DNA of 64,000 nucleotides from Mariniphaga sp041687255 (lineage in GTDB: Bacteria; Bacteroidota; Bacteroidia; Bacteroidales; Prolixibacteraceae): the NCBI GenBank assembly GCA_041687255.1, contig JAWLCL010000018.1, positions 29,978 through 93,977 on the forward strand, given 5' to 3'. Every line of letters starts with the position of its first letter. Within the stretch, counting starts at the first letter, position 1. The notes beneath the pieces are model-generated. The model had not been told where the DNA came from. It did no database searches and saw nothing but the letters and a program-made list of their open reading frames with translations. Positions 54,902 through 62,951 of the stretch are shown here, one piece after another. The position numbers and the translations under genes were made by a program.

Positions 54902-55594
54902 ATGAAAAAACTAAATGTAAGAAGGATGCTGAACTTAAGAAGTTTTGCCCTTGCAGGAATTTTTGCAATCGCTGTTTTTACAGTAAGCTGCGATAAAGCA
55001 GATGATCTTCCGGAGCCTATGTTTACAGGCGATAATATAGAACTTAAGAAAGGTCGTCCTGAAACGAAACCAGGTGCTCCTGCCCCGGGAGAAGCATCGA
55101 TTGCTTCAATAGCGGAGGCTGCAGGATTTACCAAACTTTTAGATGCATTGCAATATGTAGATGAGGAATTAAGTGTAGGTTTGGTCGACTTGTTTTCCGA
55201 AGGAAAAGATCAGTATACAGTTTTTGCACCCACCGATGATGCTTTCAATGCTCTTTTCAGAACTGCTGAATCGGTACTGGGATTGAATGAAGGTGACATA
55301 ACCTCAGTAAGGGCTCTTCCGGCAAATGTGGTGCTTACCGTTCTGCAATACCATGTTGTTGAAGGTCGTCGTGCTGCAAACAGTGTTGTTCCTCCTACTG
55401 GTACCAGAACAATTGAAACTTTGCTTGGAGCAACTTTTTCGGTCAACACCTCCAAAATGATTTATGCAGTTGGTAATACGGCTTCCATCGAGACACCGAA
55501 TATCTCAGCATCGAATGGCATTATCCATATAGTTGATGCAGTTCTGCTTCCGATTACCACCGAACAGCTGATTGATATATTGTTATCATTGTAA
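54902..55594 (+). CDS. Fasciclin (FAS1) domain lipoprotein
   Basis: 230 residues. The long leader ends in lipobox TVSC (Cys30). A Pro/Lys-rich linker ('KGRPETKPGAPAPGE') precedes one FAS1 domain at about 65-228. FAS1 motif H1 is seen as 'QYTVFAPTDDAFNAL' and H2 as 'NGIIHIVDAVLLP'. FAS1 proteins act in adhesion and surface anchoring. It ends with a strong terminator. Confidence 0.92.
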   Translation: MKKLNVRRMLNLRSFALAGIFAIAVFTVSCDKADDLPEPMFTGDNIELKKGRPETKPGAPAPGEASIASIAEAAGFTKLLDALQYVDEELSVGLVDLFSEGKDQYTVFAPTDDAFNALFRTAESVLGLNEGDITSVRALPANVVLTVLQYHVVEGRRAANSVVPPTGTRTIETLLGATFSVNTSKMIYAVGNTASIETPNISASNGIIHIVDAVLLPITTEQLIDILLSL

Positions 55595-55655
55595 TATCCA
55601 TTATAAAAGATTAATTCACCTTAAGTTCAGGTAATTAATTTAGTTTTAGAGTTTA

Positions 55656-55690
55656 GAGGCTGCACTGAAGAGTCAGCCTCTTTTCTTTTT
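55656..55690 (+). terminator. Rho-independent terminator of the fasciclin gene
   Basis: A 7-bp perfect stem GAGGCTG / CAGCCTC with an 11-nt loop is followed by TTTTCTTTTT. The rest of the 346-bp spacer holds only the promoter candidate listed next. Confidence 0.85.
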
Positions 55691-55888
55691 ACATTTACAT
55701 GAAAACCTGCTGGAGTGAAAGTAAAGCATCAATTGTTTTTCCTAATCAATAAATATGGATTTTAAAAGACAAAGAAAATAACAATGATTCTATGCAACAG
55801 GCTATGCATAACTAAATATTACTTATTAATAAAAGCTTTATTTTCAATTAGCAGGAATTTTAAATTAACTACTTAAGATAAAAAACAT

Positions 55889-55896
55889 TACTTTTG
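55889..55896 (+). promoter_or_regulatory. Candidate -7 promoter box
   Basis: TACTTTTG fits TAnnTTTG exactly, 44 bp before the start of the next gene. A TTG-type -33 box is not evident. Confidence 0.35.
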
Positions 55897-55940
55897 AGCA
55901 TGAAAACCTCCATTATTTATTGATTATTAAAAAATAATGT

Positions 55941-56783
55941 ATGGTTACAAGAAAAGAACTGTCAGGATTTAAGCAAACATTGACATCTTCACTGCAGAAA
56001 GCAGGTTATACTGCATATGGTCGTATATCTTCTTCAGAAGAAACCTATAATACCTATGCTCATCTTCCTGAGCAGGAAATGGTAAAACAGTATGTTGAAG
56101 ACAATAATCTGGAAGAAATCAACAGGGTATACAGGGTTATCAAATTCATCAATGAAAACAGCGGGAAATATTACAGCCTGAAAACCCTCTGCTTGGAAAA
56201 CGGCATTGATTACAAAGTATTCAATCATGCAGTTGAAAACATGCCCTACATTGACAAGACTGGTGAGAGACGTAAAACTCAGTACCACTGGATTCATGAA
56301 GAGGAGCCCTCCTTCATCACCGCAAAAGAAATTGTTGAGCATATGCGAAAGCTTAAATCAACCAAACTGAATAAAAGTTTAAAAGGAAAAATCAGCCGGG
56401 CAGTGGCAGAAGGCGTCAGCAAAGATGATTTCTTTAAAGCAAACAAAATAAAAAAGGAAGCGACTTACAGTGCTGATGCTTATTACAATTATCAGAAGGT
56501 ACAGCAGCAAAAAAAGGACGACCAGGATGATATTTCAGAAACATTACCTGACAATACTCAACCTGAAAGTTCATCCGTAATTTCAGAAGTTGAGCTTCAG
56601 GACCCGGGGATTGACACTGAGGAAACTGTTTTACAAGATGAAGAATCACTGACTATTCCGGAAGTAGCTGATGAGGCCGGTCTGCAGATGGAGAATTACA
56701 TCCTGAAGCAGGAAATCAAGTACTTAAAAAAGATTAATAAAGCAAAGAATAAACTCATAAAAGCCCTGCGGAAGAAGGTATAA
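55941..56783 (+). CDS. Unknown protein with C-terminal coiled coil
   Basis: 280 residues, cytoplasmic, hydrophilic. The first 170 residues are charged and helical, with a possible HTH-like stretch ('YSLKTLCLENGIDYKVFNHAV', split as YSLKTLCLEN and GIDYKVFNHAV). Residues about 190-245 are an acidic Gln/Asp/Glu-rich linker. The last 30 ('YILKQEIKYLKKINKAKNKL') form a basic coiled coil. I do not recognise the family. The layout would suit a DNA- or protein-binding accessory protein. Confidence 0.6.
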   Translation: MVTRKELSGFKQTLTSSLQKAGYTAYGRISSSEETYNTYAHLPEQEMVKQYVEDNNLEEINRVYRVIKFINENSGKYYSLKTLCLENGIDYKVFNHAVENMPYIDKTGERRKTQYHWIHEEEPSFITAKEIVEHMRKLKSTKLNKSLKGKISRAVAEGVSKDDFFKANKIKKEATYSADAYYNYQKVQQQKKDDQDDISETLPDNTQPESSSVISEVELQDPGIDTEETVLQDEESLTIPEVADEAGLQMENYILKQEIKYLKKINKAKNKLIKALRKKV

Positions 56784-57008
56784 CAATCAGGCAATTTGTC
56801 TGTAGCAGTTGTTTTGCAAAAAAAACGCACACTTTTAGCAACATTGGCATAGATTATTGCAATTGATAATCAGGAGACACTTGTGCATATATTGATTAAA
56901 GAAATAATTCATACTAAATAGTTTATTTTTTGCTGCTGCATCAGGTTACAACAGGAGGACAGGCTTCCTGCCTGTAATTTGCTCATTTCATAAAACTACC
57001 TCCCATTT

Positions 57009-58010
57009 TTAAAAATTCACCCGAACCTGATAATAAAACATTTCGTCTTGCGGTTTTTGAACGATGCCTTTTGCAATGAGAATATCGGTGGCTTCGGTAT
57101 AAATAAAATGGTACCAAAAGATAAAGAATTCTTCAAAAGAAACCTCTTTATCAAAATCCAGTTCGCGGTATGTCGCCTCAAAATTGGATTTGTTTTTGTT
57201 CAGGATATCAAGCAGGCATGGGAAAAACACATCAGGCATTTTTCTGGTTATCAATTGGGTATCATTTTCATTAAAGACATGAATATTCTTGTCATTATAA
57301 TTATCCCAACCAATATTTGACTGAATCCGTTTGTTACCATAAACGCAAATGCCTATTGAGTCATTCCACAGCAGCCCCCGGTTGCCATAGATTCCATAAG
57401 GTTCGGTTTTGGAAGCAAGATCATCTTCAACAATGGCAAGATAATAACGGCTTCCATTTCTTAAAGGCCGCTTTTGGTTTAAAAATTCTTCTTCCATCCG
57501 TTGGATTTGAAAATTATCGAGTATGACATTGCTCAGATAAAAGAGAGACAATTCACGAAACTCATGTTGCTTTGAGATATTCGTTTCGTTATGTATCTTT
57601 TTTATTTCAGGTAACCAGTTGTATATACTGTCTGCTATTTCATTAGCCACTTTTTGGGCTTTTTCTTCTAATAAATTCCCTCGTTCCAATGTGAGTATGC
57701 CAAGAGTTGGTTGGTAGTAATCTCCCTTTTTTACAAGCAATTTATTTTCAATAAGTGCATTGATATTTTTCCCGGTTGTCTCAGGGCTCCATTTCAATTC
57801 ATTTTCAATTTCAGAAAGCGGAATATTGTAATGCAGAGCAGTCAGAAACTGAGCAAGACTATCTTTTTTGATGTCGATTTTGGGGCCTTGGTATCCCGAG
57901 ATTTGGTAAACCCTAAACGTGGAGTCAAGAATATTTTCTATTGTCCTGTTGTTTTCAACAGAATAGCTTGTAAAAATAGTGACAGCAAGTGCGATAATTA
58001 AATTCTTCAT
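57009..58010 (-). CDS. Unknown protein with N-terminal leader and winged-helix-like segment
   Basis: 333 residues. The first 17 residues are a signal-like leader. Residues about 50-105 look like a winged helix ('QFLTALHYNIPLSEIENEL', then 'TGKNINALIENKLLVKKGDYY', split as TGKNINALIEN and KLLVKKGDYY), with the typical hydrophobic helix-turn-helix and wing. The remainder is mixed alpha/beta with aromatic clusters. A DNA-binding-type domain behind an export signal is contradictory, so the leader may be a membrane anchor or the start misassigned. The family is not recognised. Confidence 0.6.
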   Translation of the reverse strand: MKNLIIALAVTIFTSYSVENNRTIENILDSTFRVYQISGYQGPKIDIKKDSLAQFLTALHYNIPLSEIENELKWSPETTGKNINALIENKLLVKKGDYYQPTLGILTLERGNLLEEKAQKVANEIADSIYNWLPEIKKIHNETNISKQHEFRELSLFYLSNVILDNFQIQRMEEEFLNQKRPLRNGSRYYLAIVEDDLASKTEPYGIYGNRGLLWNDSIGICVYGNKRIQSNIGWDNYNDKNIHVFNENDTQLITRKMPDVFFPCLLDILNKNKSNFEATYRELDFDKEVSFEEFFIFWYHFIYTEATDILIAKGIVQKPQDEMFYYQVRVNF

Positions 58011-58444
58011 TTTCTAATAATTCTTTTGGTTACAAGTTGTGTGTTTATGACGCTATTATGTTCGGGTCGTTACAAATGGACATGTTACATATAATATTTA
58101 TTACGCACTAAACGCTGTAATACAGCATGATGATTACACGTTATTTATTAGATAAATAAGGCTTTATGCTGCATTTTTATATTGTTTAAGACGGGATTTC
58201 CTGTGGTTTGTTAAAAAAATGCCACTGAGAGAACAAGAGTAAAAGGATGTCAAAGATGGATGATATTTAGAATAACGATTAAGGAAGAATTCAAATAGAA
58301 TTGCAGCGATTGACTTGCTTAAAAAGAAAATTCATCAATAGAACAAACTTTACACGTTATGAGACGATAATTCCTCTTGATAATACAAAAAGAGTTTTAA
58401 AATATTGGAAAGAGTCACTGTCCTATTATTACATGTTAATAACT
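58011..58444. other. Gene-free spacer
   Basis: 434 bp, AT-rich. It has a small palindrome GCTGTAATACAGC (58111-58123). A 62-codon frame at 58301-58489 overlaps the next gene and has no recognisable content. Confidence 0.35.
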
Positions 58445-59509
58445 TCAAGTAATATCATCTCTTTTTACACCTTCACAATCCAATACTAAATCAGCACCAT
58501 AAGCTTTGGCTGGAGTTTGATACCCAGGTTTTATTTTGCCGGATAATATTCTCTTAACTACTGCCAAAGCACAATATGAAGTCCATATTACTCCAGCTTC
58601 TGGTCCGTATAGTCGGGCCTGAACTACATTACCTTCTGCATCACTTAGCTCGCCCCAGACAGTTACTGAAGTTTCATTTCGCTCTTCTTTTGTTGAACCT
58701 CCCTTGACATTTTTCTTAAGAATATTCAAAATAAATGGGATACTTAAAAACGATCTGAATTTCTCGAAAAATTTCATTTGGCTAATAGTATTATCAGGCA
58801 TTACTGTATAAACTTCTATATTAGGAATTCCAGTACTATAATATGCAGTAAAAACGTCACCCCATGTTATACGTACAGATTTTTGCTCGCCAAATCCATA
58901 GTCTATTAATTTTATTTTTAACCCTTTTGTAGGTATAATTAGTTTCCCATTTTCCCTGATTCTATTACCATAAGGTATAAGTTCAACTATTGTTTTTAGG
59001 GTGCCAGGTGGCATTGCAGCAGGACCATTTGAATAAAATGCAAGTACCAGTGCAGTTCCAGCAGGTAATTTTTCTTTTAGATATAAAGCTAAACAGTCAG
59101 TTGGAATTACATCAAATCCTACTCCTGGTAATAACATAACGTTATTTTGCTGAGCGATATCATCATAGGAAGCTATGGCCTCAAATACAGGTATCTCTCC
59201 TGTTATATCAAGGTAATGAATTCTATCTTTTAAACAAATCTCAAGTAATGGCTTGAATGTATGGATGAATGGGCCAGCACAATTTAATAAAGTATTAATT
59301 CCTTTTAAAAGATTTTTGTTTGTTTGCAGTTCCTCTAATGAGAATGCTCTGAATTCCAATTTCAGTTCATCTGCAAGCATTTTTAGTTTATCCTTGTTCC
59401 TGGCTGCCAGGACAGGATGAAATCCTTGTTTTACTGCGTATCGTGCTATGGCTTCACCTACAAACCCAGTAGCACCATAAATCAAAAAATTATTGCTCAT
59501 TTTAGTCAT
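58445..59509 (-). CDS. Saccharopine dehydrogenase-like (trans-acting enoyl reductase) oxidoreductase
   Basis: 354 residues, or 351 from ATG 59498-59500. The N-terminal Rossmann fold has 'YGATGFVGEAIARYAV' near 9-24, then 'HPVLAARNKDKL' and 'INTLLNCAGPFIHTF' near 71-85. This is the saccharopine-dehydrogenase NADP-binding domain as found in trans-acting enoyl reductases and related proteins. 'LPGVGFDVIPTDCLALYL' near 128-145 is also conserved in this group. The substrate is unknown. It is the last normal chromosomal gene before the tRNA-like array. Confidence 0.85.
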   Translation of the reverse strand: MTKMSNNFLIYGATGFVGEAIARYAVKQGFHPVLAARNKDKLKMLADELKLEFRAFSLEELQTNKNLLKGINTLLNCAGPFIHTFKPLLEICLKDRIHYLDITGEIPVFEAIASYDDIAQQNNVMLLPGVGFDVIPTDCLALYLKEKLPAGTALVLAFYSNGPAAMPPGTLKTIVELIPYGNRIRENGKLIIPTKGLKIKLIDYGFGEQKSVRITWGDVFTAYYSTGIPNIEVYTVMPDNTISQMKFFEKFRSFLSIPFILNILKKNVKGGSTKEERNETSVTVWGELSDAEGNVVQARLYGPEAGVIWTSYCALAVVKRILSGKIKPGYQTPAKAYGADLVLDCEGVKRDDIT

Positions 59510-59877
59510 TTTATGATATTTTTAATCTTTTCCTGTTTTTTCAATGTTTACTTCAGCCTGCTGTATTTAAATTTTTGAGAAGATCCTTCCCTTGTTGATG
59601 GATTCAAAAAATGTTACTGAAAAGGTGAAAGGTAAGAAAGCTAAAAGTCGCCTTCTTTATTTGTGAGCCCATTCTCCAGATAATTATATTCAACTTTTCC
59701 ATAATCCAAAATAAAATCCATCTTATATAAGACAGCAGATATTATTTCTTCAACTGGTAAATTAGTTTCATGGCAGTAAACATTTGGTTTTATTAAATCA
59801 AATTACAAAATATTTACCTTAAAATCAATCATATACACCAAGAATTTATTTACACCCCCGCATAAAAAAAACAAAAA

Positions 59878-59905
59878 AGGGAGCCAGAACTTAATCTAAC
59901 TCCCT
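59878..59905 (-). terminator. Terminator of the leftward tRNA-like array
   Basis: On the minus strand an 11-bp stem (AGGGAGTTAGA / TCTGGCTCCCT, two G-U pairs) has a 6-nt loop. It is followed by a T run (59873-59878 as A on the plus strand). It directly follows tRNA-like copy 1 in the direction of transcription. Every array unit has a version of this hairpin, but only here is the T-tract intact. The 370-bp spacer to its left (59510-59877) shows nothing else. Confidence 0.75.
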
Positions 59906-59915
59906 GATTATCCAG

Positions 59916-59993
59916 AGCGGGAAACGGGGGTCGAACCCACGACCCTCAGCTTGGGATCCGTCGGCTGACGGACTACCACTGAGCTACCCCCAC
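59916..59993 (-). tRNA. tRNA-Gly(CCC)-like gene, copy 1, with abnormal D and anticodon arms
   Basis: Read on the minus strand, the acceptor GTGGGGG pairs with TTCCCGC (three wobbles), the T arm is GTGGG-TTCGACC-CCCGT, and the anticodon stem is TCAGC/GCTGA as in bacterial tRNA-Gly. But the loop between those strands has 13 nt (CGACGGATCCCAA) instead of 7, and the D-stem 3' strand reads GTCC where GAGC is needed. The altered bases form a rival 6-bp hairpin TCCGTC-AGCC-GACGGA. The anticodon would be CCC. It could be a pseudogene, or a tRNA that needs processing. CCA is not encoded. Confidence 0.5.
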
Positions 59994-60047
59994 ACCAATA
60001 ATACAAAACAGGGAGCCAGACCTTAATCTAACCCCCTGATGATTTGG

Positions 60048-60125
60048 AGCGGGAAATGGGGATCGAACCCACGACCCTCAGCTTGGGATCCGTCGGCTGA
60101 CGGACTACCACTGAGCTACCCCCAC
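60048..60125 (-). tRNA. tRNA-Gly(CCC)-like gene, copy 2, same abnormal arms
   Basis: Same layout as copy 1, with a slightly better T stem (GTGGG-TTCGATC-CCCAT). The insert GACGGA and the GTCC D-stem defect are identical, so the lesion predates the array amplification. Confidence 0.5.
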
Positions 60126-60179
60126 ACCAATAATACAAAACAGGGAGCCAGACCTTAATCTAACCCCCTGATGATTTGG

Positions 60180-60229
60180 AGCGGGAAATGGGGATCGAAC
60201 CCACGACCCTCAGCTTGGGATCCGTCGGC
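60180..60229 (-). tRNA. tRNA-Gly-like copy 3, cut by the assembly gap
   Basis: The 3' half, anticodon region and the start of the insert are identical to copy 2. The 5' part lies in the run of N. Confidence 0.4.
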
Positions 60230-60329
60230 NNNNNNNNNNNNNNNNNNNNNNNNNNNNNNNNNNNNNNNNNNNNNNNNNNNNNNNNNNNNNNNNNNNNNNN
60301 NNNNNNNNNNNNNNNNNNNNNNNNNNNNN
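60230..60329. other. Assembly gap of exactly 100 N
   Basis: The run of N begins inside tRNA-like copy 3. Its right edge (60330-60333, CCAC) is the 5' tip of a further copy. With a 132-bp period the missing sequence should be 24 bp plus a multiple of 132, not 100. The gap therefore marks a collapsed or unresolved repeat. Confidence 0.95.
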
Positions 60330-60387
60330 CCACACCATTAATACAAAACAGGGAGCCAGACCTTAATCTAACCCCCTGATGATTTGG

Positions 60388-60465
60388 AGCGGGAAATGGG
60401 GATCGAACCCACGACCCTCAGCTTGGGATCCGTCGGCTGACGGACTACCACTGAGCTACCCCCAC
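60388..60465 (-). tRNA. tRNA-Gly(CCC)-like gene after the gap
   Basis: A complete copy with the same insert and D-stem defect as copy 2. The downstream spacer differs from the others by one base (CCATTAATAC instead of CCAATAATAC). This is shared with the next unit to the right, so the units can be told apart. Confidence 0.5.
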
Positions 60466-60519
60466 ACCATTAATACAAAACAGGGAGCCAGACCTTAATC
60501 TAACCCCCTGATGATTTGG

Positions 60520-60560
60520 AGCGGGAAATGGGGATCGAACCCACGACCCTCAGCTTGGGA
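60520..60560 (-). pseudogene. tRNA-Gly(CCC) 3' half at an integration junction (att site)
   Basis: The sequence runs from the discriminator through the T arm and anticodon stem to U33-CCC of the anticodon loop (60551-60560 CAGCTTGGGA). It then changes abruptly to unrelated AT-rich DNA at 60561. A break in the anticodon loop next to a tyrosine integrase gene is the classic result of integration into a tRNA gene. The missing 5' half, or a complete restored tRNA, should lie at the other end of the element, outside the window. Confidence 0.7.
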
Positions 60561-60678
60561 AGCAAAATTTAGTTTTCACAGCATTTCATTGCCTTTCATT
60601 CAACTTATTAAATATCAGTAATTTTAAATTTACCAAAAAGTAATATTCTGAAAGAAAATGCATATATTTGAAGTAATT

Positions 60679-60699
60679 GTTTCAACCATGTTTCAACCA
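60679..60699 (+). repeat. Tandem direct repeat before the integrase gene
   Basis: GTTTCAACCA occurs twice with an 11-bp period (60679-60688 and 60690-60699), 14 bp before the integrase start. Short direct repeats near integrase genes are often arm-type or excisionase sites. The link here is inference. Confidence 0.4.
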
Positions 60700-60713
60700 G
60701 AAGGATTAAAATT

Positions 60714-61940
60714 ATGGCTTCAGTAAAAGTAATACTTTATACTCACAAAGAATTATCAGACGGCTCCTACCCCATCCTGATTCAAATCATTAAGGACAGG
60801 AAAAGAAGAACCATTTCTACAGGACATTCTGCTACAAAGACCCAATGGATCAAAAAATCCAACCTGCCAAACAGCAAACATCCAAACCAGTCACTGTTAA
60901 CAACCAGAATTTTAAGAATCAAAACTGACATTAACAACATCATTCTTGCTCTTGAAAACAAGAAAAAAAAGTTTACGGTATCAGACATAGTCAATGTTTA
61001 TCAAAATAAGAAAAGTGATATTTCATTTGAAGAGTATTCTACCAGGATAATTGACAAATTAAAAACAACAGGAAAAAATGGAAATGCAATCGTATACAAA
61101 TCAACTCTGGAATCAGTGAAATCATACACGCAAGGAATTGATATACGCCTGGACGAAGTGGATTATGAATTTGTAAAAGGATATCAGGAGTATTTGCTAT
61201 CAAAAGAAGTTATAGTGAAGAAAGGCACAAAAGATGAACGGGTAAAAAAATTGACAGTTAATGGCATCTCGATGTACCTTAGAACTCTTCGAGCCATTAT
61301 TAATAAAGCCATCAAAGAAGATTTAGTTGATGAAACCTCCTACCCTTTCAAGAACATCACCATTAAATCCCAAAAGACACGCAAAAGAGCTGTCAATAAA
61401 GATGTAATTAAAATGGTGGAAGAACTGGAGGTCCCTGAAAATTTACAGCTGTGGAAAGACCTTTTCATGTTTTCATTTTATAACCGAGGGATGAATTTTG
61501 TGGATGTGGCATTTCTGAAGGTTAAGAATATTGAAAATGGCAGGCTGAATTACACCAGGCAAAAGACTGGTCAGCAATTCAGCATTAAGGTTACGGATAA
61601 GGCTATGGAAATTATTAAAAGGTATAATGATTTAGAGGACCCTGAATCTTATATATTCAACATCATTTACCGTAAGGGAAAAGAATACCTGGACTACAGA
61701 AATGCAATGAGACTGATGAATAAAAAGTTAAAGAAAATTTCCACATTATTGAAGCTTGACGTACCTTTAACGACATATGTATCAAGGCACAGTTGGGCTA
61801 CCATAGCCAAAAGATCAGGTATAGCCACTGCTGTTATTTCTGAAGGACTAGGACATGAGTCGGAAGAGACGACACAGGTGTACCTGGACAGCTTTGAAAA
61901 TGATGTACTGGATGATGCTAATGAACTAATAATCTCGTAA
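60714..61940 (+). CDS. Tyrosine recombinase/integrase of an integrative element
   Basis: 408 residues. An N-terminal arm-binding domain (about 1-95, 'VILYTHKELSDGSYPI') is followed by a SAM-like core-binding domain (about 100-210) and the catalytic domain (about 220-400). Active-site residues seen are Arg in 'FYNRGMNF', Lys in 'TRQKTGQ', Arg-His in 'YVSRHSWAT' (Tyr replaces the first His of HxxR, as often in Bacteroidetes integrases), His in 'GLGHES' and nucleophile Tyr in 'TTQVYLD'. It starts 153 bp from the broken tRNA junction and points into the element. Confidence 0.93.
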   Translation: MASVKVILYTHKELSDGSYPILIQIIKDRKRRTISTGHSATKTQWIKKSNLPNSKHPNQSLLTTRILRIKTDINNIILALENKKKKFTVSDIVNVYQNKKSDISFEEYSTRIIDKLKTTGKNGNAIVYKSTLESVKSYTQGIDIRLDEVDYEFVKGYQEYLLSKEVIVKKGTKDERVKKLTVNGISMYLRTLRAIINKAIKEDLVDETSYPFKNITIKSQKTRKRAVNKDVIKMVEELEVPENLQLWKDLFMFSFYNRGMNFVDVAFLKVKNIENGRLNYTRQKTGQQFSIKVTDKAMEIIKRYNDLEDPESYIFNIIYRKGKEYLDYRNAMRLMNKKLKKISTLLKLDVPLTTYVSRHSWATIAKRSGIATAVISEGLGHESEETTQVYLDSFENDVLDDANELIIS

Positions 61941-61956
61941 AATAAATATTAACATT

Positions 61957-62760
61957 ATGAAAATAAATAAATTAGACAAGCTGGCTGCCTTTATCAGGGA
62001 ACATCATAAAATTTCTATCCATGAAAAAAATAGAATCATGAATATACCTGATGGAGGTTTCACAATGGCGGAATATTATGAGAATTTAGAGAGAGAAGAA
62101 GCAGTTTCTACTGGTAAAAGTAAATATAGCATAGAGATTTTAGAAACAGAATTGATAAAAATTGAGAAAGAAGCCATTTTATTTCTACAAGAACAATTCG
62201 CAACTCATAAAGATTCAGCTATTTACATAGTAGATGATGGATTGAATAAACTGAAGGAAATTTTGAATAAAATTACTGAAGTTGAAAAATTTGATAAGGT
62301 ATTCTATTGGGATGCTGATATATCAGTATATGATGAAATTAAAGGAAAGAAGTTAACTATAGAAGATTATCATGAAAATTATTATGATAGTATTTCAAAA
62401 GTATTAGCCCTGCAAAAATCAGCAATTCATGAAGTCTTGGATGTATATGAAAATATATGCTCATTGTTAAAGGTAACTCCATCGCTATTTAAAATCAAAA
62501 CAAAACTTACGGTTGATGAACTTGGGTTGCTATTTAGATTATTGTATGAATTAGAAAAATTTGATGTAAAAAATCCTGTGGAAGTTCCACGTATGTTAGT
62601 ACATTCATTTTCCACTCTTAATCAAGATGTAATAAAAGAACCATCAATGAGAAATAGTTTTTTTAAACCTAAAAGTGAAAAAACCTGGGAACGTATTGAT
62701 TCGCTATTAATTGAGCTTAGACAAGCCTTTGACAAATTGGAAGATAAATTTAGCAAATAA
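61957..62760 (+). CDS. Unknown helical protein of the integrative element
   Basis: 267 residues, 17 bp after the integrase and probably co-transcribed. It is strongly helical and charged, with no signal peptide or membrane helix. Low-GC codon use (many AAA, GAA and ATT codons) contrasts with the mannoside operon and fits recent transfer. I recognise no family. Long amphipathic stretches ('LIKIEKEAILFLQEQF', 'NKLKEILNKITEVEKF') suggest a helical bundle. Confidence 0.6.
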   Translation: MKINKLDKLAAFIREHHKISIHEKNRIMNIPDGGFTMAEYYENLEREEAVSTGKSKYSIEILETELIKIEKEAILFLQEQFATHKDSAIYIVDDGLNKLKEILNKITEVEKFDKVFYWDADISVYDEIKGKKLTIEDYHENYYDSISKVLALQKSAIHEVLDVYENICSLLKVTPSLFKIKTKLTVDELGLLFRLLYELEKFDVKNPVEVPRMLVHSFSTLNQDVIKEPSMRNSFFKPKSEKTWERIDSLLIELRQAFDKLEDKFSK

Positions 62761-62814
62761 GGGCATGCGGTAATATTACGACTTTTCTTTAAAATTCATC
62801 AATTACATTAATAT

Positions 62815-62951
62815 GGGTTGCACAACCCACTGCAACTGGTTTTGCCTCTAGTCATGAGCTAATTTTGGTGTTGAAGATTCAGATGGAGTATCACTCCAGA
62901 CTTCATCTAATCGACTGGAGGTTTAATTATTATTACTTAAATTTTTTTATT
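62815..62951 (+). promoter_or_regulatory. Leader 1 with two mutually exclusive hairpins
   Basis: TAATTTTG (62860-62867) fits a TAnnTTTG box. Downstream, hairpin 1 pairs TGGAGT with ACTCCA (62884-62898, 3-nt loop). Hairpin 2 pairs CTCCAG (62894-62899) with CTGGAG (62915-62920), loop 15 nt. They share CTCCA and cannot form together. The start codon follows 31 nt after hairpin 2. A diverged second copy precedes the gene at 63539. Confidence 0.5.

Larger units (their letters stand above)
59916..60560 (-). repeat. Tandem array of 132-bp units, each a tRNA-Gly-like sequence plus hairpin
   Basis: Equivalent bases (the discriminator position) fall at 59916, 60048, 60180, then after the gap at 60388 and 60520, so the period is exactly 132 bp. 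Each unit is a 78-nt tRNA-like sequence and a 54-nt spacer holding a terminator-like hairpin. Copies 2 onward are almost identical, and copy 1 differs at several positions (GTTTCC against ATTTCC, terminator T-run). The 100-N gap sits inside a unit, so the copy number in the genome is unknown. Confidence 0.9.

Noticed and set aside
58301..58489. 62-codon frame
   Set aside because: It overlaps the 3' end of the saccharopine dehydrogenase-like gene on the other strand and has no recognisable features.
60176..60379. Open frame across the run of N
   Set aside because: It is an artefact of translating N as sense codons through tRNA-like repeats.
59916..60560. CRISPR array
   Set aside because: The units are 132 bp and include the whole repeat with no variable spacers. 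No cas genes are present.
62865..62951. N-terminal extension of the 104-residue element protein
   Set aside because: This stretch is part of a leader that is duplicated before another gene and holds the conserved hairpins, so it is probably untranslated.
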